Of a stretch of 64,000 bases of DNA, positions 53,747-63,564 are shown piece after piece; position 1 is the first letter of the stretch; each line of letters opens with the position of its first letter. A program made the translations under genes and the position numbers. The notes below the pieces were generated by a model. That model was not told the origin of the DNA, searched no databases, and saw only the letters and a program-made list of their open reading frames with translations. This DNA comes from JAMXLO01 sp963791495 (lineage in GTDB: Bacteria > Pseudomonadota > Alphaproteobacteria > Acetobacterales > Acetobacteraceae): contig CAWBST010000017.1 in assembly GCA_963791495.1 (NCBI GenBank), forward strand, positions 310,001-374,000, read 5' to 3'.

Positions 53747-55027
53747 ATGGCGAAGACAATCTCGACCTACACGACCGGCATCACGCTTACCTATCCGGGT
53801 GACAATCCGCTATCGGTGACCAACACCGGCACGGTCGTGGCCGCCAACGGAAACGCACTTTATGGCCCAGGCGGCGGGACGAATAGCTGGACCATCAAGA
53901 ATTCCGGAAGCATCGGCGCGGGGGGTCTCACCGGGATCGGCGTCAAACTCGGCTCGCTTAGCGCGCCTAGCGTCGGTGTCGGCTATTCCACGGTCACCAA
54001 CGCGACCGGCGGTGTGATCAGCAGTAGCCTTTCTTCCGCCGTGGTCATCGCGGGGCCTGGCTCGGTGATCAACCGGAGCGGTGCTAAGGTGAGCGGTGGC
54101 GGCGCGTCGGACGTCTTCATCGCCGGCGATCCGTCCCTTGGCGTCACCGGTCAGCCCAACGTCCAGGTCTACAACGCCGGAACACTGAGCGGCCCCATCG
54201 GAGTGGACGAATACCGCGGCGGCTCGGTCACCAATATCGCAGGCGGCACCATCACCGGCGACACTGCGCAGGGCGTCTACCTTGGCGGCGCAGGCACGGT
54301 CACCAACAGTGGCTCGATCATTGGCGGCACATACGGCGTTGACCTCACCAATACTGGAACGGTCACCAATCTGAACGACGGCAACATCGACGGTGGGAGC
54401 GGTGTGGGCGTCCTCATCAATGGCACTTATGGGGTTGGCGGTGGCGCGAACGTCCTGGTTTACAATGCCGGGACGTTGAGCGGCTCCACCGGCGTATTCG
54501 AGTTCGCTGGTGGTTCGGTGACCAATGTCGGCACCATCATCGGCCATAGTGACCCTGGCATCGTGCTCGGCGGCCCGGGCACTGTCGTCAATAGCGGGGC
54601 AGTAAGTAATGTCTCTGGCCAAGCAGGATACCCAACTCCCGGTTACGGATATGGGGTATATCTGTTCGAAAGCGGATCGGTCAGCAATCTCGCGAGCGGC
54701 ACGATCTCCGGCTACGGCGGCGTGTACATCAGCTACTTTGCAGGCGTTCCCGGCACGTTCACCAATGCCGGGACGGTGATCGCCACCGGCATCGAATGCC
54801 GACGCAGTGAAATTCGGTTCTGGCGGATACGGCCTCAGCTATCGACTGATCGTCTATCCTGGCGCCGTGTTCGTCGGCGAGCATCGATGGCGGCGGAGGC
54901 ACAGTGGAACTGGCCTATGGCAGCGGCGCGTGTTGGCACGCTGGACTGGTTTCGGCGACACGATCACCAATTTCAGCGCGCTGCAGTTCGACCCTGGTGC
55001 GAGTTGGAGGATATCCGGGAATGCTGA
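53747..55027 (+). CDS. N-terminal part of the giant adhesin
   Basis: The frame is open to 55027, but the native sequence ends near 54790. No signal peptide is visible (MAKTISTYTTGITLTYPGDN). It is rich in Thr, Gly, Asn, Ser and Val, with repeats such as VTNAGTVSG-like units (GSVTNIAGGTITGDTAQGVY; GTVTNSGSIIGGTYGVDL), typical of a beta-helix in large surface proteins. After about 54794 the product turns into Arg/Trp-rich out-of-frame sequence, showing the shift. Confidence 0.65.
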   Translation: MAKTISTYTTGITLTYPGDNPLSVTNTGTVVAANGNALYGPGGGTNSWTIKNSGSIGAGGLTGIGVKLGSLSAPSVGVGYSTVTNATGGVISSSLSSAVVIAGPGSVINRSGAKVSGGGASDVFIAGDPSLGVTGQPNVQVYNAGTLSGPIGVDEYRGGSVTNIAGGTITGDTAQGVYLGGAGTVTNSGSIIGGTYGVDLTNTGTVTNLNDGNIDGGSGVGVLINGTYGVGGGANVLVYNAGTLSGSTGVFEFAGGSVTNVGTIIGHSDPGIVLGGPGTVVNSGAVSNVSGQAGYPTPGYGYGVYLFESGSVSNLASGTISGYGGVYISYFAGVPGTFTNAGTVIATGIECRRSEIRFWRIRPQLSTDRLSWRRVRRRASMAAEAQWNWPMAAARVGTLDWFRRHDHQFQRAAVRPWCELEDIREC

Positions 55028-58000
55028 CGGCCTCAGCACAATGGCCATCACGGGGTTTGCCGGCGGCGACATCATCGATCTCGCCGGCTTCGCCGCAGCC
55101 AGCGAGACGTTCTCAGGTGGCAACCTGACGCTCACCAGCGGCAACACGCATGTGTTCCTGAACTTCCCGGACCTATCCTCCATTGACGACTTCCAGTTCG
55201 CCCCCGATGGCGCCGGCGGAACCGACATCGCTCCATTTGGAAGCGGGCAGTTCATCACCTGGACTGCAACCGGCAGCGCGGACTGGAACACGACGAGCAA
55301 CTGGGACCAGGGCAGGGTGCCCACCGGCTTCGACACTGCCATCATCGCCAAGCCAGTCAGCACCATCGCAACGATAGCCACCAAAGCCTCCGATGTTGTG
55401 GGCAGCCTCACCATCGGCGACCCCCGCGATACGCTGGAGGTCGGTGGCACGCTCCAGGTTGTCGGCACGGCAGCAATCGGCTCGGGAAAGATCGCCGTCA
55501 CCGACACAGGCACGCTGAGCGCCGCGGCGATCACCGACAGCGGGCTGCTGGCCTTCGCCGGCGACCACACGCTTGATAATGCGTCGCTCGACCTGAGCGG
55601 CACTCTCGCCACGCTGGGGGTACAGGACGGCATTCTGACCCTCGGCAAGGGCGAGACCGTGACCCAGACCGCGCCAGACGCGGTGCTCGACGGCAGCGGG
55701 ACGATCATCAACCAAGGTAGCATCGATGCCACGGGTGGCAGCGCGCTGACGATCACGCCGGTGGACTTCATCAACCAGGGCACGATCAACGCCGGTGAGA
55801 CGTTGACCGTCGGGAACCCCTCCGGAACCTGGAGCAACCAACTCGGCACCATCGCCAACGCCGCGACACTCATCCTCGATGGCGCAGTCACCACCGGCAA
55901 CCTCGGCAGCATCACCGGTGCAAGCAACGTCATCGAGGCCGGCCTGCTGGACAACTCCGGCGCCACGCTGCCCCTCGGCGGAGGGACCGACCTCGTCACA
56001 GTTACGCTGGCGAGCGGTGGCGTCGTCAGTGGCGGCACCATCGCCGATGCGGGCGGCGGCTTCGCGTTCAACGGCGGCACGCTCGACAACGTCACCTATC
56101 AGGGACCACTCGAGCTGATAAACCCCGGCGACAACGCGACCATCGTCGATGGGCTGGCCGTGACAGCAACCGACGGAACCCTGCCTGGTACCATCGATCT
56201 GACCGGTGACGGCGCCACGCTGGACTTCCGCTCTACGCCGACGCTGGCCGCCGTGACGCTCAACATCGGCAACGCCACGGCAGACGTCCTGCGGGCAGAC
56301 GGCGGCGGCACTTTCACCATCGGCTCGGACGTTGCCATAGTCAGTGGCGACGCCACGGGTCTCTTCGGCTCGCTCGTCGCCGGCAGTGGCACGGCGCTGG
56401 TCCTCGACGGAACGTTGAGCGCGATCAGCTCCGGTGGCGCCTTCACCCTGGGCGCCGACGGCGGCGGCACGTTCAGCAACGACGGTGCCATCATCGTCGG
56501 GAGCGGCGACACGCTCGACGTGGACACTGACATCGCACCCGGCACAGGCACGATCGAGGTCGGTACAGGCGCCGTGGTGAATGTCTCCACGGTCGCGGCC
56601 TCCGCGGATCAGACCCTAGCCTTCACCGACTCGAGCGGATTGCTTCGGCTCGACGATCCCGCCAGCTTCGCCGCCACTATCACTGGCATTGACAAAGGCG
56701 CCACCGTCGATCTCACGAAGTTCCAGGCTGTCGGCAGCAGCTACGCGAACGGCGTGCTGACACTCAGCAATGCCTCCCAGGCCACAGTGTCGCTCAAGAT
56801 TCCCGGTCCGTTCACCGCCGACGAGTTCCAGCTCGCCGACGATACCACGGGCGGCACCAACATAACCTGGACGCCTGTCGGACAGACCTTCACCTGGACA
56901 GACGGCAGCGACAACTGGAACACACCGACCGCATGGAGCCTGGCGTCGGTACCGACGAGCATCGACAGCGCGGTGATAGGAGATGCGGCCAGCAACACGA
57001 TCACGGTCAGCGACGCCGAGGCCATTAACGGCCTGACGCTGAACGGGACCAACGACACGCTTGAAATCACAGTCACCGGAAATCTCCAGGCAGGGCCGAT
57101 CGCGATCAACAGCGGCACGCTCGTAGTTCGCGACGGCGGCAGCCTGGCAGCATCGCAGATCGCCGACCACGGTTTGCTGGACCTCGGCGGCAATCATGCG
57201 CTCATCACCACACCATTGAGCCTGGGCGGCACACTGCAGGTCTCGCCGTCGGCCTTCGGGGCGCCGGGAACTCTCACGCTACAAGACCTGGTCCTTACGC
57301 AGGACCTCGCCAGCGCAGTGATCACCGGCACCGGCAATGATGGGAACTCCGTCATCAACCAGGGCACCATCATCGCCGGTGTCCTCGGCGGAAGCATGGC
57401 GATCGTGCCTATGAACTTCACCAATACAGGCACCGGCGGGATCCGCGCCGACAACGAGACGTTGACCATCGGCAACCACCTCGGATCCTGGAGCAACAAG
57501 GACGGCACCATCGCACTGTCAGGCACCGCCGCGCTGGTGCTCGATGGCACGCTGGCCACCGCCAACATCGGTAAGATCACCGGCGCGACCGGCGTCACCG
57601 AGGCCGGCCTGCTGGACAACACCGGCGGCACGCTCGATGTCGGCACCGGCACCCAACTCGGCACCGTCAACCTGGCGAATGGCGCCGTGGTCAGCGGCGG
57701 CACGATCGTCGATCACGGCAACGGGTTCACCTTCAACAGCGACGGCACGTTCAGTGGTGTCACCTACAAGGGACCGCTCGAACTCACCGAGGATTCCGCC
57801 AGTCTCACGATCAACCAGGGCATCACGGTCACCGGCACCGGCGGTGCCCTGCCGGGCACGATCGACATAAACGGCGCGAGCGACAGCCTCCTGTTCGCGA
57901 ATCAGCCGCCCGGGCCCGGCCAGACCCTCGACAACGTCACAATCAACATCGGCAACGCGACAACGGCGGATCATATCCAGCCGTCATTCAATGGCGGCAC

Positions 58001-59396
58001 GTTCACGATCGGCAGCGGCGCGAACATCCGGAGCACGAGCTCCGGCGCGCTGGCCAGTCTCGACCCAGGCGCAAACACCACGGTCGTGCTCGACGGCACG
58101 ATCAGCGCGACCGGTTCGCTGGGGACATTTGCCATCACCCCGGCAAGCGGTTCGACGTTCGATAACGAGGGCACGATCGTCGTCGGCAATGGCGATACCC
58201 TTGACGCGACTTCTGCGATCATCGGCACCATAGGCACGATCGATGTCGGAAGCGGTGGTGTTGCGGAATTCACCGCCGCCGTCGGCAACGGTCAGACGCT
58301 CGCCTTCACCGACGCCAACGGCCTGCTCCGACTGGCCGACCCCACGAGCTTCGCCGCCGCGATCACCAATTTTGTCAGCGGCGACACCATCGACCTCCCC
58401 GGCATCTCCAGCACGGCGGCGACGGTGGCGTGGTCGGCTGGCACACTCACCGTCACCAGTAGTGGCACCGCTGTGGCAACGCTGTCGCTGCCCGGAGACT
58501 ACGCCTCGTCCATCTTTACCGCAGCCGACGACGGTGCCGGTGGGACGCGCATCACCGTACAACCGCCTCGCACCTTCACCTGGACCGCAACAGGCACCGG
58601 CGACTGGAACACGGGCGCCAACTGGAACCTCGGCACAGTGCCCACCAGCAGCGACAGTGCGCTGATACCCACCGGCACCAACACCATTACGGTCGCCGGC
58701 GGAGAAAACGTCGGCATCAACCACCTGACACTGGATGCCGACAACACGCTCGCTGTCACCGGAAGCCTCGTTGCCTCGCAGATTACCGATAACGGTGTGC
58801 TGAGCTTCATCGGCAACCATACGCTTGACAACACGCCGCTGAATTTGGGCGGCACGCTCGCGGTCCAGAACAGTGGCACGCTGACCCTCGGCGCCGCTGA
58901 AGTGATCACACAGACCGCGTCGAATGCCATGCTCGGGGGAGATGGCACCATCATCAACCAGGGCAGCATCGATGAGCCAGGCAGTTCGCTGAGCATCACG
59001 CCGCTGAGCTTCATCAACCAGGGCACGATCAATGCCGCGAACGAGACGCTGACCGTCGGCAACCATCTTGGAACCTGGAGCAACAAGACCGGCATCATTT
59101 CCAACGCCGTGACACTCATCCTCGATGGCACAGTCGCTACTGGCGACCTCGGCAGCATCACCGGCGCGACCGGCGTCACCGAGGCCGGCCTGCTTAACAA
59201 CACCGGCGCCACGCTTGATGTCGGCACCGGCACCGAACTCGGCACCGTCACTCTGGCCAATGCCGCCGTGGTCAACGGTGGCACGATCGTCGACAAAGGC
59301 AACGGGTTCATTTTCCTTCCCAGCGGCAACTTCAGCGGCGTCACCTATCGAGGGCCCGCTCAATATCGCCACCAATGGCGGGCAGCTGAACGTTGA
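54807..59396 (+). CDS. Central part of the giant adhesin (main open frame)
   Basis: 1,529 codons open. Native sequence starts with KFGSGGYGLSYRLIVYPGAV, is interrupted by out-of-frame residues until about 54955, and continues to about 59350. It holds two complete and most of a third module (units at 55255, 56884 and 58571). Each module begins with FTWT-x-DWNT..NW-x-VP...D, continues with TLDNTPLNLGGTL-like and INQGTI-like strands, and ends with GQTLAFTD-x-LLRL-P-SFAA-I and a GD-IDL turn. The last residues (YRHQWRAAER) are out of frame. Confidence 0.7.
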   Translation: MKFGSGGYGLSYRLIVYPGAVFVGEHRWRRRHSGTGLWQRRVLARWTGFGDTITNFSALQFDPGASWRISGNADGLSTMAITGFAGGDIIDLAGFAAASETFSGGNLTLTSGNTHVFLNFPDLSSIDDFQFAPDGAGGTDIAPFGSGQFITWTATGSADWNTTSNWDQGRVPTGFDTAIIAKPVSTIATIATKASDVVGSLTIGDPRDTLEVGGTLQVVGTAAIGSGKIAVTDTGTLSAAAITDSGLLAFAGDHTLDNASLDLSGTLATLGVQDGILTLGKGETVTQTAPDAVLDGSGTIINQGSIDATGGSALTITPVDFINQGTINAGETLTVGNPSGTWSNQLGTIANAATLILDGAVTTGNLGSITGASNVIEAGLLDNSGATLPLGGGTDLVTVTLASGGVVSGGTIADAGGGFAFNGGTLDNVTYQGPLELINPGDNATIVDGLAVTATDGTLPGTIDLTGDGATLDFRSTPTLAAVTLNIGNATADVLRADGGGTFTIGSDVAIVSGDATGLFGSLVAGSGTALVLDGTLSAISSGGAFTLGADGGGTFSNDGAIIVGSGDTLDVDTDIAPGTGTIEVGTGAVVNVSTVAASADQTLAFTDSSGLLRLDDPASFAATITGIDKGATVDLTKFQAVGSSYANGVLTLSNASQATVSLKIPGPFTADEFQLADDTTGGTNITWTPVGQTFTWTDGSDNWNTPTAWSLASVPTSIDSAVIGDAASNTITVSDAEAINGLTLNGTNDTLEITVTGNLQAGPIAINSGTLVVRDGGSLAASQIADHGLLDLGGNHALITTPLSLGGTLQVSPSAFGAPGTLTLQDLVLTQDLASAVITGTGNDGNSVINQGTIIAGVLGGSMAIVPMNFTNTGTGGIRADNETLTIGNHLGSWSNKDGTIALSGTAALVLDGTLATANIGKITGATGVTEAGLLDNTGGTLDVGTGTQLGTVNLANGAVVSGGTIVDHGNGFTFNSDGTFSGVTYKGPLELTEDSASLTINQGITVTGTGGALPGTIDINGASDSLLFANQPPGPGQTLDNVTINIGNATTADHIQPSFNGGTFTIGSGANIRSTSSGALASLDPGANTTVVLDGTISATGSLGTFAITPASGSTFDNEGTIVVGNGDTLDATSAIIGTIGTIDVGSGGVAEFTAAVGNGQTLAFTDANGLLRLADPTSFAAAITNFVSGDTIDLPGISSTAATVAWSAGTLTVTSSGTAVATLSLPGDYASSIFTAADDGAGGTRITVQPPRTFTWTATGTGDWNTGANWNLGTVPTSSDSALIPTGTNTITVAGGENVGINHLTLDADNTLAVTGSLVASQITDNGVLSFIGNHTLDNTPLNLGGTLAVQNSGTLTLGAAEVITQTASNAMLGGDGTIINQGSIDEPGSSLSITPLSFINQGTINAANETLTVGNHLGTWSNKTGIISNAVTLILDGTVATGDLGSITGATGVTEAGLLNNTGATLDVGTGTELGTVTLANAAVVNGGTIVDKGNGFIFLPSGNFSGVTYRGPAQYRHQWRAAER

Positions 59397-60115
59397 AAAC
59401 GGCCTGACTGTCATCGGCGCCAGCGGCACCGGTCCCGGCACCATCAACCTCACCCAGGGCAGTGGCGCCGCGCTGAACTTCCTCGCGCAGCCAGACGCTC
59501 GACAACGTCACACTCAATATCGGCAATGCCACGGGAGCCGACACCATAAATGCAGGTCCCGGCGGAACATTCACCATCGGCGCCGGCGCAACCATCGCCA
59601 GCACGACGACACTGGCGAAGGCCAACCTCACGGCCGGATCCGGCACCACGGTCGACTTCGACGGCATTCTGAACGCGGCGGCGAACAAAGGAACGTTCGA
59701 CGTATCGGGATCGCCACAGTCGATCTTCAACAACAGCGGCCTGATACACGTCGGCAATGGCGACACGCTCAGCGTCGGACTGGACATTTCGGGAGGCACC
59801 GGCACGATCGACCTCGGCACCAAGGGTGTCGTTGATCTTGCAGGATCGGTTGCCGCCGGACAGACGATTGCCTTCACCGATGCGACGGGCTCGCTGCAAC
59901 TGCACCAGCCCGGCAACGTCGCCGCCACGATCCTCAACTTTGTCCCGGGCGATACGATCGATCTGTCCGGCATCAAAGCCGACAGCGCCAGGTGGTCGTC
60001 CGACCAACTCACCATCAGCAACGCCGGAACCACGTTGGCGATGCTGTCACTGCCGGGCGATTACGGGGCCTCGGTGTTCGCCGTGACACCGGCCGGCAGC
60101 GATTCGTTGGTCACG
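55255..60115 (+). repeat. Three tandem ~1.6-kb coding modules in the adhesin
   Basis: Module 1 runs about 55255-56880, module 2 about 56884-58565, module 3 about 58571-60115. Each opens with a DWNT..NW motif and closes with a GQT-AFTD / GD-IDL segment. The modules are diverged, so expansion is not recent. Confidence 0.75.
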
Positions 60116-60712
60116 GTCACCGCCACCTGCTTCGCCGCCGGCACACGCATCCTGACACCGCACGGCGAGGTCGCCGTCGAGCACCTGCGCGCGGGCGATC
60201 TGGTGCAGACCATATCGGGTCGCGCTCAGCCGATAAGCTGGGTCGGCCATCGCCGCGTCAATTTCCGCCGACATCCGAACCGCCAGCGCATCCAGCCGGT
60301 TCGCGTCGCAGCGCACGCATTTGGTCCCGGCACGCCGCGACGCGAACTGCTGCTGTCGCCCGATCACGCGGTGTTCGTCGAAGATGTGCTGATCCCGATC
60401 CGCCACCTCATCAACGGCAGCACTGTCGCGCAGATCGAGCGACATGCGATCACCTACTACCATGTCGAGCTGCCGCGGCACGACGTGCTGCTCGCCAACG
60501 GCATGCCGGCGGAGAGCTACCTGGAGGCCGGCGCACGCAACGCATTTGCCAACGGCGGCGGCACGATCCAGCTGCATCCCGACTTCACGCCGCCGCTCGA
60601 CCACTATTCGATGCTCTGGGAAGAGCACGGCTACGCGCCGCTGGTGGTGACCGGCGCAGCGCTCGAGCGAGCACGGCAAACCCTCTCTCATCTGGCGAGA
60701 CTTGCCGCCTGA
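60035..60712 (+). CDS. C-terminal Hint_2 domain part of the giant adhesin
   Basis: Coding from before 59500 to 60712, with only the part after 60035 starting at a start-like codon (TTG). The Hint domain begins TCFAAGTRILTPHGEVAVE (catalytic Cys first, with the TCF context), continues with DLVQTISGRAQPISWVGHR and the block SPDHAVFVEDVLIPIRHLIN, and ends with ITYYHVELPRHDVLLANGMP. Hint_2 domains cap large secreted alphaproteobacterial proteins and can self-cleave. No intein extein motif is present, so it is not an intein. Confidence 0.82.
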   Translation: MAMLSLPGDYGASVFAVTPAGSDSLVTVTATCFAAGTRILTPHGEVAVEHLRAGDLVQTISGRAQPISWVGHRRVNFRRHPNRQRIQPVRVAAHAFGPGTPRRELLLSPDHAVFVEDVLIPIRHLINGSTVAQIERHAITYYHVELPRHDVLLANGMPAESYLEAGARNAFANGGGTIQLHPDFTPPLDHYSMLWEEHGYAPLVVTGAALERARQTLSHLARLAA

Positions 60713-60756
60713 GGGTTCGCCTGAACCTCATGCACGGTGCAGGCGCGCCAAATAAC

Positions 60757-60802
60757 ACTCCCGTTGCGCGGGAGAGGTCGACGCAAAGCGTCGGGTGAGG
60801 GC
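60757..60802. repeat. Third copy of the REP-like element
   Basis: CACTCCCGTTGCGCGGGAGAGGTCGACGCAAAGCGTCGGGTGAGGGCG-type arrangement: two hairpins and the GGGTGAGGG edge, as at 41.3 kb. It lies after the adhesin stop and may end its transcript. Confidence 0.7.
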
Positions 60803-60813
60803 GTCGGGATCTA

Positions 60814-61749
60814 TCAGCCCCGCCGTTCCTCCGCTCGCCGCACCCGCTCGCGGTAGACGTTGTACGTGCCGGACGCCGCCACCACCACGGCGCCCACCAG
60901 CGTGTTCCACGACGGCAGCTCGCCGAACACCAGGAACCCGGCCGCCACGCCCCAGGGCAGCATCGTGTATTCGTAGGGCGCCAGCGCGGAGACCGGCGCC
61001 AGCGCATAGCTGCGCGCGAACACGCAGTGCGCCAGACCGCTAGAAAGCCCCAGAAAGGCAAGCGCCAGCCAGCCGGACACCCCGATCGCCCCGCCTCCTG
61101 GGAAACTCGACAGCAGCACAAGGCCGGTCGCCGTGTGGCAGATCAGCAGCCAGAATGCCTGGCACTCCGGCGTCTCGGTGGTGGTCAGCTGCCGCGTCAT
61201 GATGCGCGTCAGCGCCATGACCAGCGTGCCGGCCAGCAGCAGCAGCACCACGGGCGTCCACAGATCGCCGCCCGGGCGCAGCATGATCAGCACGCCGCCG
61301 AACCCCACGAGCGTGGAGAGTGCCCGCCGCCAGCGGATCCGCTCGCCCAGCATCGGCACCGCGAGCACCGTCATGATCAGCGGCGCGGTGAAGCCCACGG
61401 CGTAGGTGTCCGCCAGGCTCATCGACAGCCAGGCGATGTACCAGCACACCGAGACGAACGACGACAGCACGCTACGCGCCAGCACCAATCCCCAGCGCCG
61501 TGGCATCAGTCGCCGCCAGCCCACCTCGCGGGACCTGCCGACAGTCATCGCTGCCACCGTGACCGTGCCGAACAGACCGCGCCACAGCATGGCGCCGGCC
61601 ACGCCGACGCCGGGCAGGACCCATTTCGCCGCCGTATCACCCAGTGTCCAGATCAGATACGCCAGCACCGCCAGCGCAATGCCGCGCAACGTATCGGACG
61701 CATTGTCGGTAAGCACCCGCGGCGCGGGCACCGCAACGGCCTGCGGCAC
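60814..61749 (-). CDS. EamA/DMT-superfamily permease
   Basis: 311 residues with ten predicted helices and two EamA repeats (LAYLIWTLGDTAAKWVL; SVCWYIAWLSMSLADTYAVG; YALAPVSALAPYEYTMLPWG). The GTG at 61749 is the first start compatible with the divergent methyltransferase at 61850. Substrate unknown; 100 bp of shared promoter space with the lipid-glycosylation operon. Confidence 0.85.
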   Translation of the reverse strand: MPQAVAVPAPRVLTDNASDTLRGIALAVLAYLIWTLGDTAAKWVLPGVGVAGAMLWRGLFGTVTVAAMTVGRSREVGWRRLMPRRWGLVLARSVLSSFVSVCWYIAWLSMSLADTYAVGFTAPLIMTVLAVPMLGERIRWRRALSTLVGFGGVLIMLRPGGDLWTPVVLLLLAGTLVMALTRIMTRQLTTTETPECQAFWLLICHTATGLVLLSSFPGGGAIGVSGWLALAFLGLSSGLAHCVFARSYALAPVSALAPYEYTMLPWGVAAGFLVFGELPSWNTLVGAVVVAASGTYNVYRERVRRAEERRG

Positions 61750-61849
61750 GACATCAGCCAACGGCGCGATTCCCCCGGTCCAGGCGCATCCTTGCCTTGC
61801 GATCGCACCAGCGACAAGGCAATCAGCCAGGGTCTTTCCGAGGATCTGC

Positions 61850-62563
61850 ATGGAGCTGGCCGAATATGCGCTGATGGATGCGGCGGAGGGCCACATGTGG
61901 TGGTACCGCGCGCTTCATCGGCGTCTGCTGGACTCACTGGCCGATGTTCATGGCTGCGTGCTGGACGCGGGCTGCGGCACCGGCGGCCTGCTCGCGTACC
62001 TGCGGGAGCAGCGGCCGGACCTGCAGGCGGTCGGTGTGGAATGGGCCGCCACGGCGTCCACCCGCGCCGTCGCCAAGTCCGACGTGCCGATCACGCGTGG
62101 CAGTGTCAATGCATTGCCGTTCGCCGAGGCGAGCTTCGATGCGGCGGTCGCTGCCGACCTGCTGTGCCACCGCGCGGTCGATCCGGCGATGGCGCTTGCC
62201 GAACTGCGCCGCGTGCTGCGCCCTGGCGGCAGGCTGGTCGTCAACATGCCTGCCTACGCCTGGCTGCTGTCGGTCCACGACCGGCTGGTGCACAACGTCC
62301 TCCGCTGCACCGCACGCCAGCTCGCGGCCATGCTGCGCGAGGCCGGCTTCGTCCGGGTGCGCACACGCTACTGGAACTGCCTGCTGCTGCCGCTCATGGT
62401 AGTGCAGCGCAAGCTGCTCGCGAGCCGCACACAAGCCTCCGACGTTGCCTCGTTTCCGCCATGGCTGGATGCCATGTTTCATGCCATCACAGAGATCGAG
62501 CGTCGCCTCCTCTTCCGCCTGCCGGCCGGCGGTTCGGTGCTGGCGACCGCGGAGCGGCCATGA
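61850..62563 (+). CDS. SAM-dependent class I methyltransferase
   Basis: 237 residues. SAM-binding motif VLDAGCGTGGLLAYLRE (about residues 37-53), acidic motif II GVEWAA, motif LRPGGRLVVNMPAY. The C-terminal part (VVQRKLLASRTQ) is basic and hydrophobic, suggesting membrane association. AGGA seven bases upstream. Stop overlaps the next start (ATGA). Confidence 0.88.
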   Translation: MELAEYALMDAAEGHMWWYRALHRRLLDSLADVHGCVLDAGCGTGGLLAYLREQRPDLQAVGVEWAATASTRAVAKSDVPITRGSVNALPFAEASFDAAVAADLLCHRAVDPAMALAELRRVLRPGGRLVVNMPAYAWLLSVHDRLVHNVLRCTARQLAAMLREAGFVRVRTRYWNCLLLPLMVVQRKLLASRTQASDVASFPPWLDAMFHAITEIERRLLFRLPAGGSVLATAERP

Positions 62564-63564
62564 ACGACGACACCGACCTGCGTTACCAAGTGCCCGCTGA
62601 CCCGACCCAGTCGATCGGCATTGGCCTGTCCATCGTCATTCCGGTCTATCGCGGTGCGGCCACGATCGGACGGCTGGTCGATGCTCTGTCGGCGCTTCAT
62701 CCGGCCGGCGGGCTGGAGATCGTACTGGTCAACGACGGCAGCCCCGACAATTCCGCCGAAATCTGTCAAGACCTGGTGCGACATGCCGCGGTCCCGCTGA
62801 CCTATATCGAGCACGCCCGAAACTTCGGCGAACATAATGCCGTCATGACAGGCTTGCGGCACGCGAGCGGCGCTTACGTGATCACGATGGACGACGATCT
62901 GCAGAACCCGCCCGAGGAGGTGGTGCACCTCTACGACCATGCGCGGCTTGGCAACTGGGACGTCGTCTATACGCGCTATGACATCAAGCAGCACGCGGGC
63001 TGGCGCAACCTCGGCAGCCGTTTCGCCAACGCCGTTGCTGATCGCCTGCTGGACAAGCCAAAGGGGCTCTATTTGTCGTCGTTCCGCTGCATGTCGGCAT
63101 TCGTCGTGCAGTCGGTGACGCGCTATCAGGGACCGTACCCGTACGTCGACGGCTTGATCATGCAGGTGACGCAGCGGATCGACAGCATCGAGGTGCGCCA
63201 CCTGCCACGCATCGAGGGCCGCTCCAACTACAATCTCGCGCGCCTCGTGCGGCTGTGGCTGAACCTCGCCACCAGCTTCTCGCTCGCGCCATTACGCCTT
63301 GCCGTCTATGCGGGTGTGTTCATGGCCCTGCTCGGCGCTGCGGGCGCAGTGGCCACAATTGTAGAGGCACTGTTCCTGCACGACACACCATCCGGCTGGG
63401 CCTCGACGATGACGGTGATCCTGCTGGTCGCCGGCATGCAATCGATGATCCTGGGTGTGCTTGGCGAATATGTCGGCCGCACCTTCCTGTCGGCAAACGG
63501 CAAGCCGCAGGGCACGGTGCGCGTGATCGAGCGCAGCGTGACCGCCGAGCGCGCCAACGCGTGA
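62560..63564 (+). CDS. GT2 family glycosyltransferase (DPM/ArnC-like) with two TM helices
   Basis: 334 residues. Catalytic GT-A domain with SIVIPVYRGAATIGRLVDAL, VLVNDGSPDNS and DDDLQNPPEE (DXD-like), acceptor motif GRSNYNLARL. The C-terminal region has two membrane helices (LAVYAGVFMALLGAAGAVAT and VILLVAGMQSMILGVLGEYV). It transfers a sugar to a lipid carrier such as undecaprenyl phosphate. Coupled on both sides: ATGA with the methyltransferase and GTGA with the small permease. Confidence 0.9.
   Translation: MNDDTDLRYQVPADPTQSIGIGLSIVIPVYRGAATIGRLVDALSALHPAGGLEIVLVNDGSPDNSAEICQDLVRHAAVPLTYIEHARNFGEHNAVMTGLRHASGAYVITMDDDLQNPPEEVVHLYDHARLGNWDVVYTRYDIKQHAGWRNLGSRFANAVADRLLDKPKGLYLSSFRCMSAFVVQSVTRYQGPYPYVDGLIMQVTQRIDSIEVRHLPRIEGRSNYNLARLVRLWLNLATSFSLAPLRLAVYAGVFMALLGAAGAVATIVEALFLHDTPSGWASTMTVILLVAGMQSMILGVLGEYVGRTFLSANGKPQGTVRVIERSVTAERANA

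Larger units (their letters stand above)
53747..60712 (+). pseudogene. Giant repetitive surface protein with C-terminal Hint_2 domain, frame-disrupted
   Basis: Reading the homologous segments in succession gives one protein of about 2,320 residues from the ATG at 53747 to 60712. The frame changes 2-3-1-2-3-1-2 along the gene. The changes fall near 54794, 54879, 54928, 54950, 59354 and 59491, and each looks like one extra base. The order is an N-terminal GTVTN-type repeat region, three tandem modules and a Hint domain. The last frame is intact. Whether the shifts are real or errors of the assembly is discussed in the findings. Confidence 0.75.

Noticed and set aside
57984..59453. Minus-strand open frame of about 490 codons over the adhesin
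   Set aside because: Antisense to the module repeats; composition mirrors them and no family is recognisable.
60126..60712. Hint domain as a possible intein
   Set aside because: There is no C-terminal extein and no splice-junction His-Asn plus Cys/Ser/Thr; the domain ends the protein as Hint_2 domains do.
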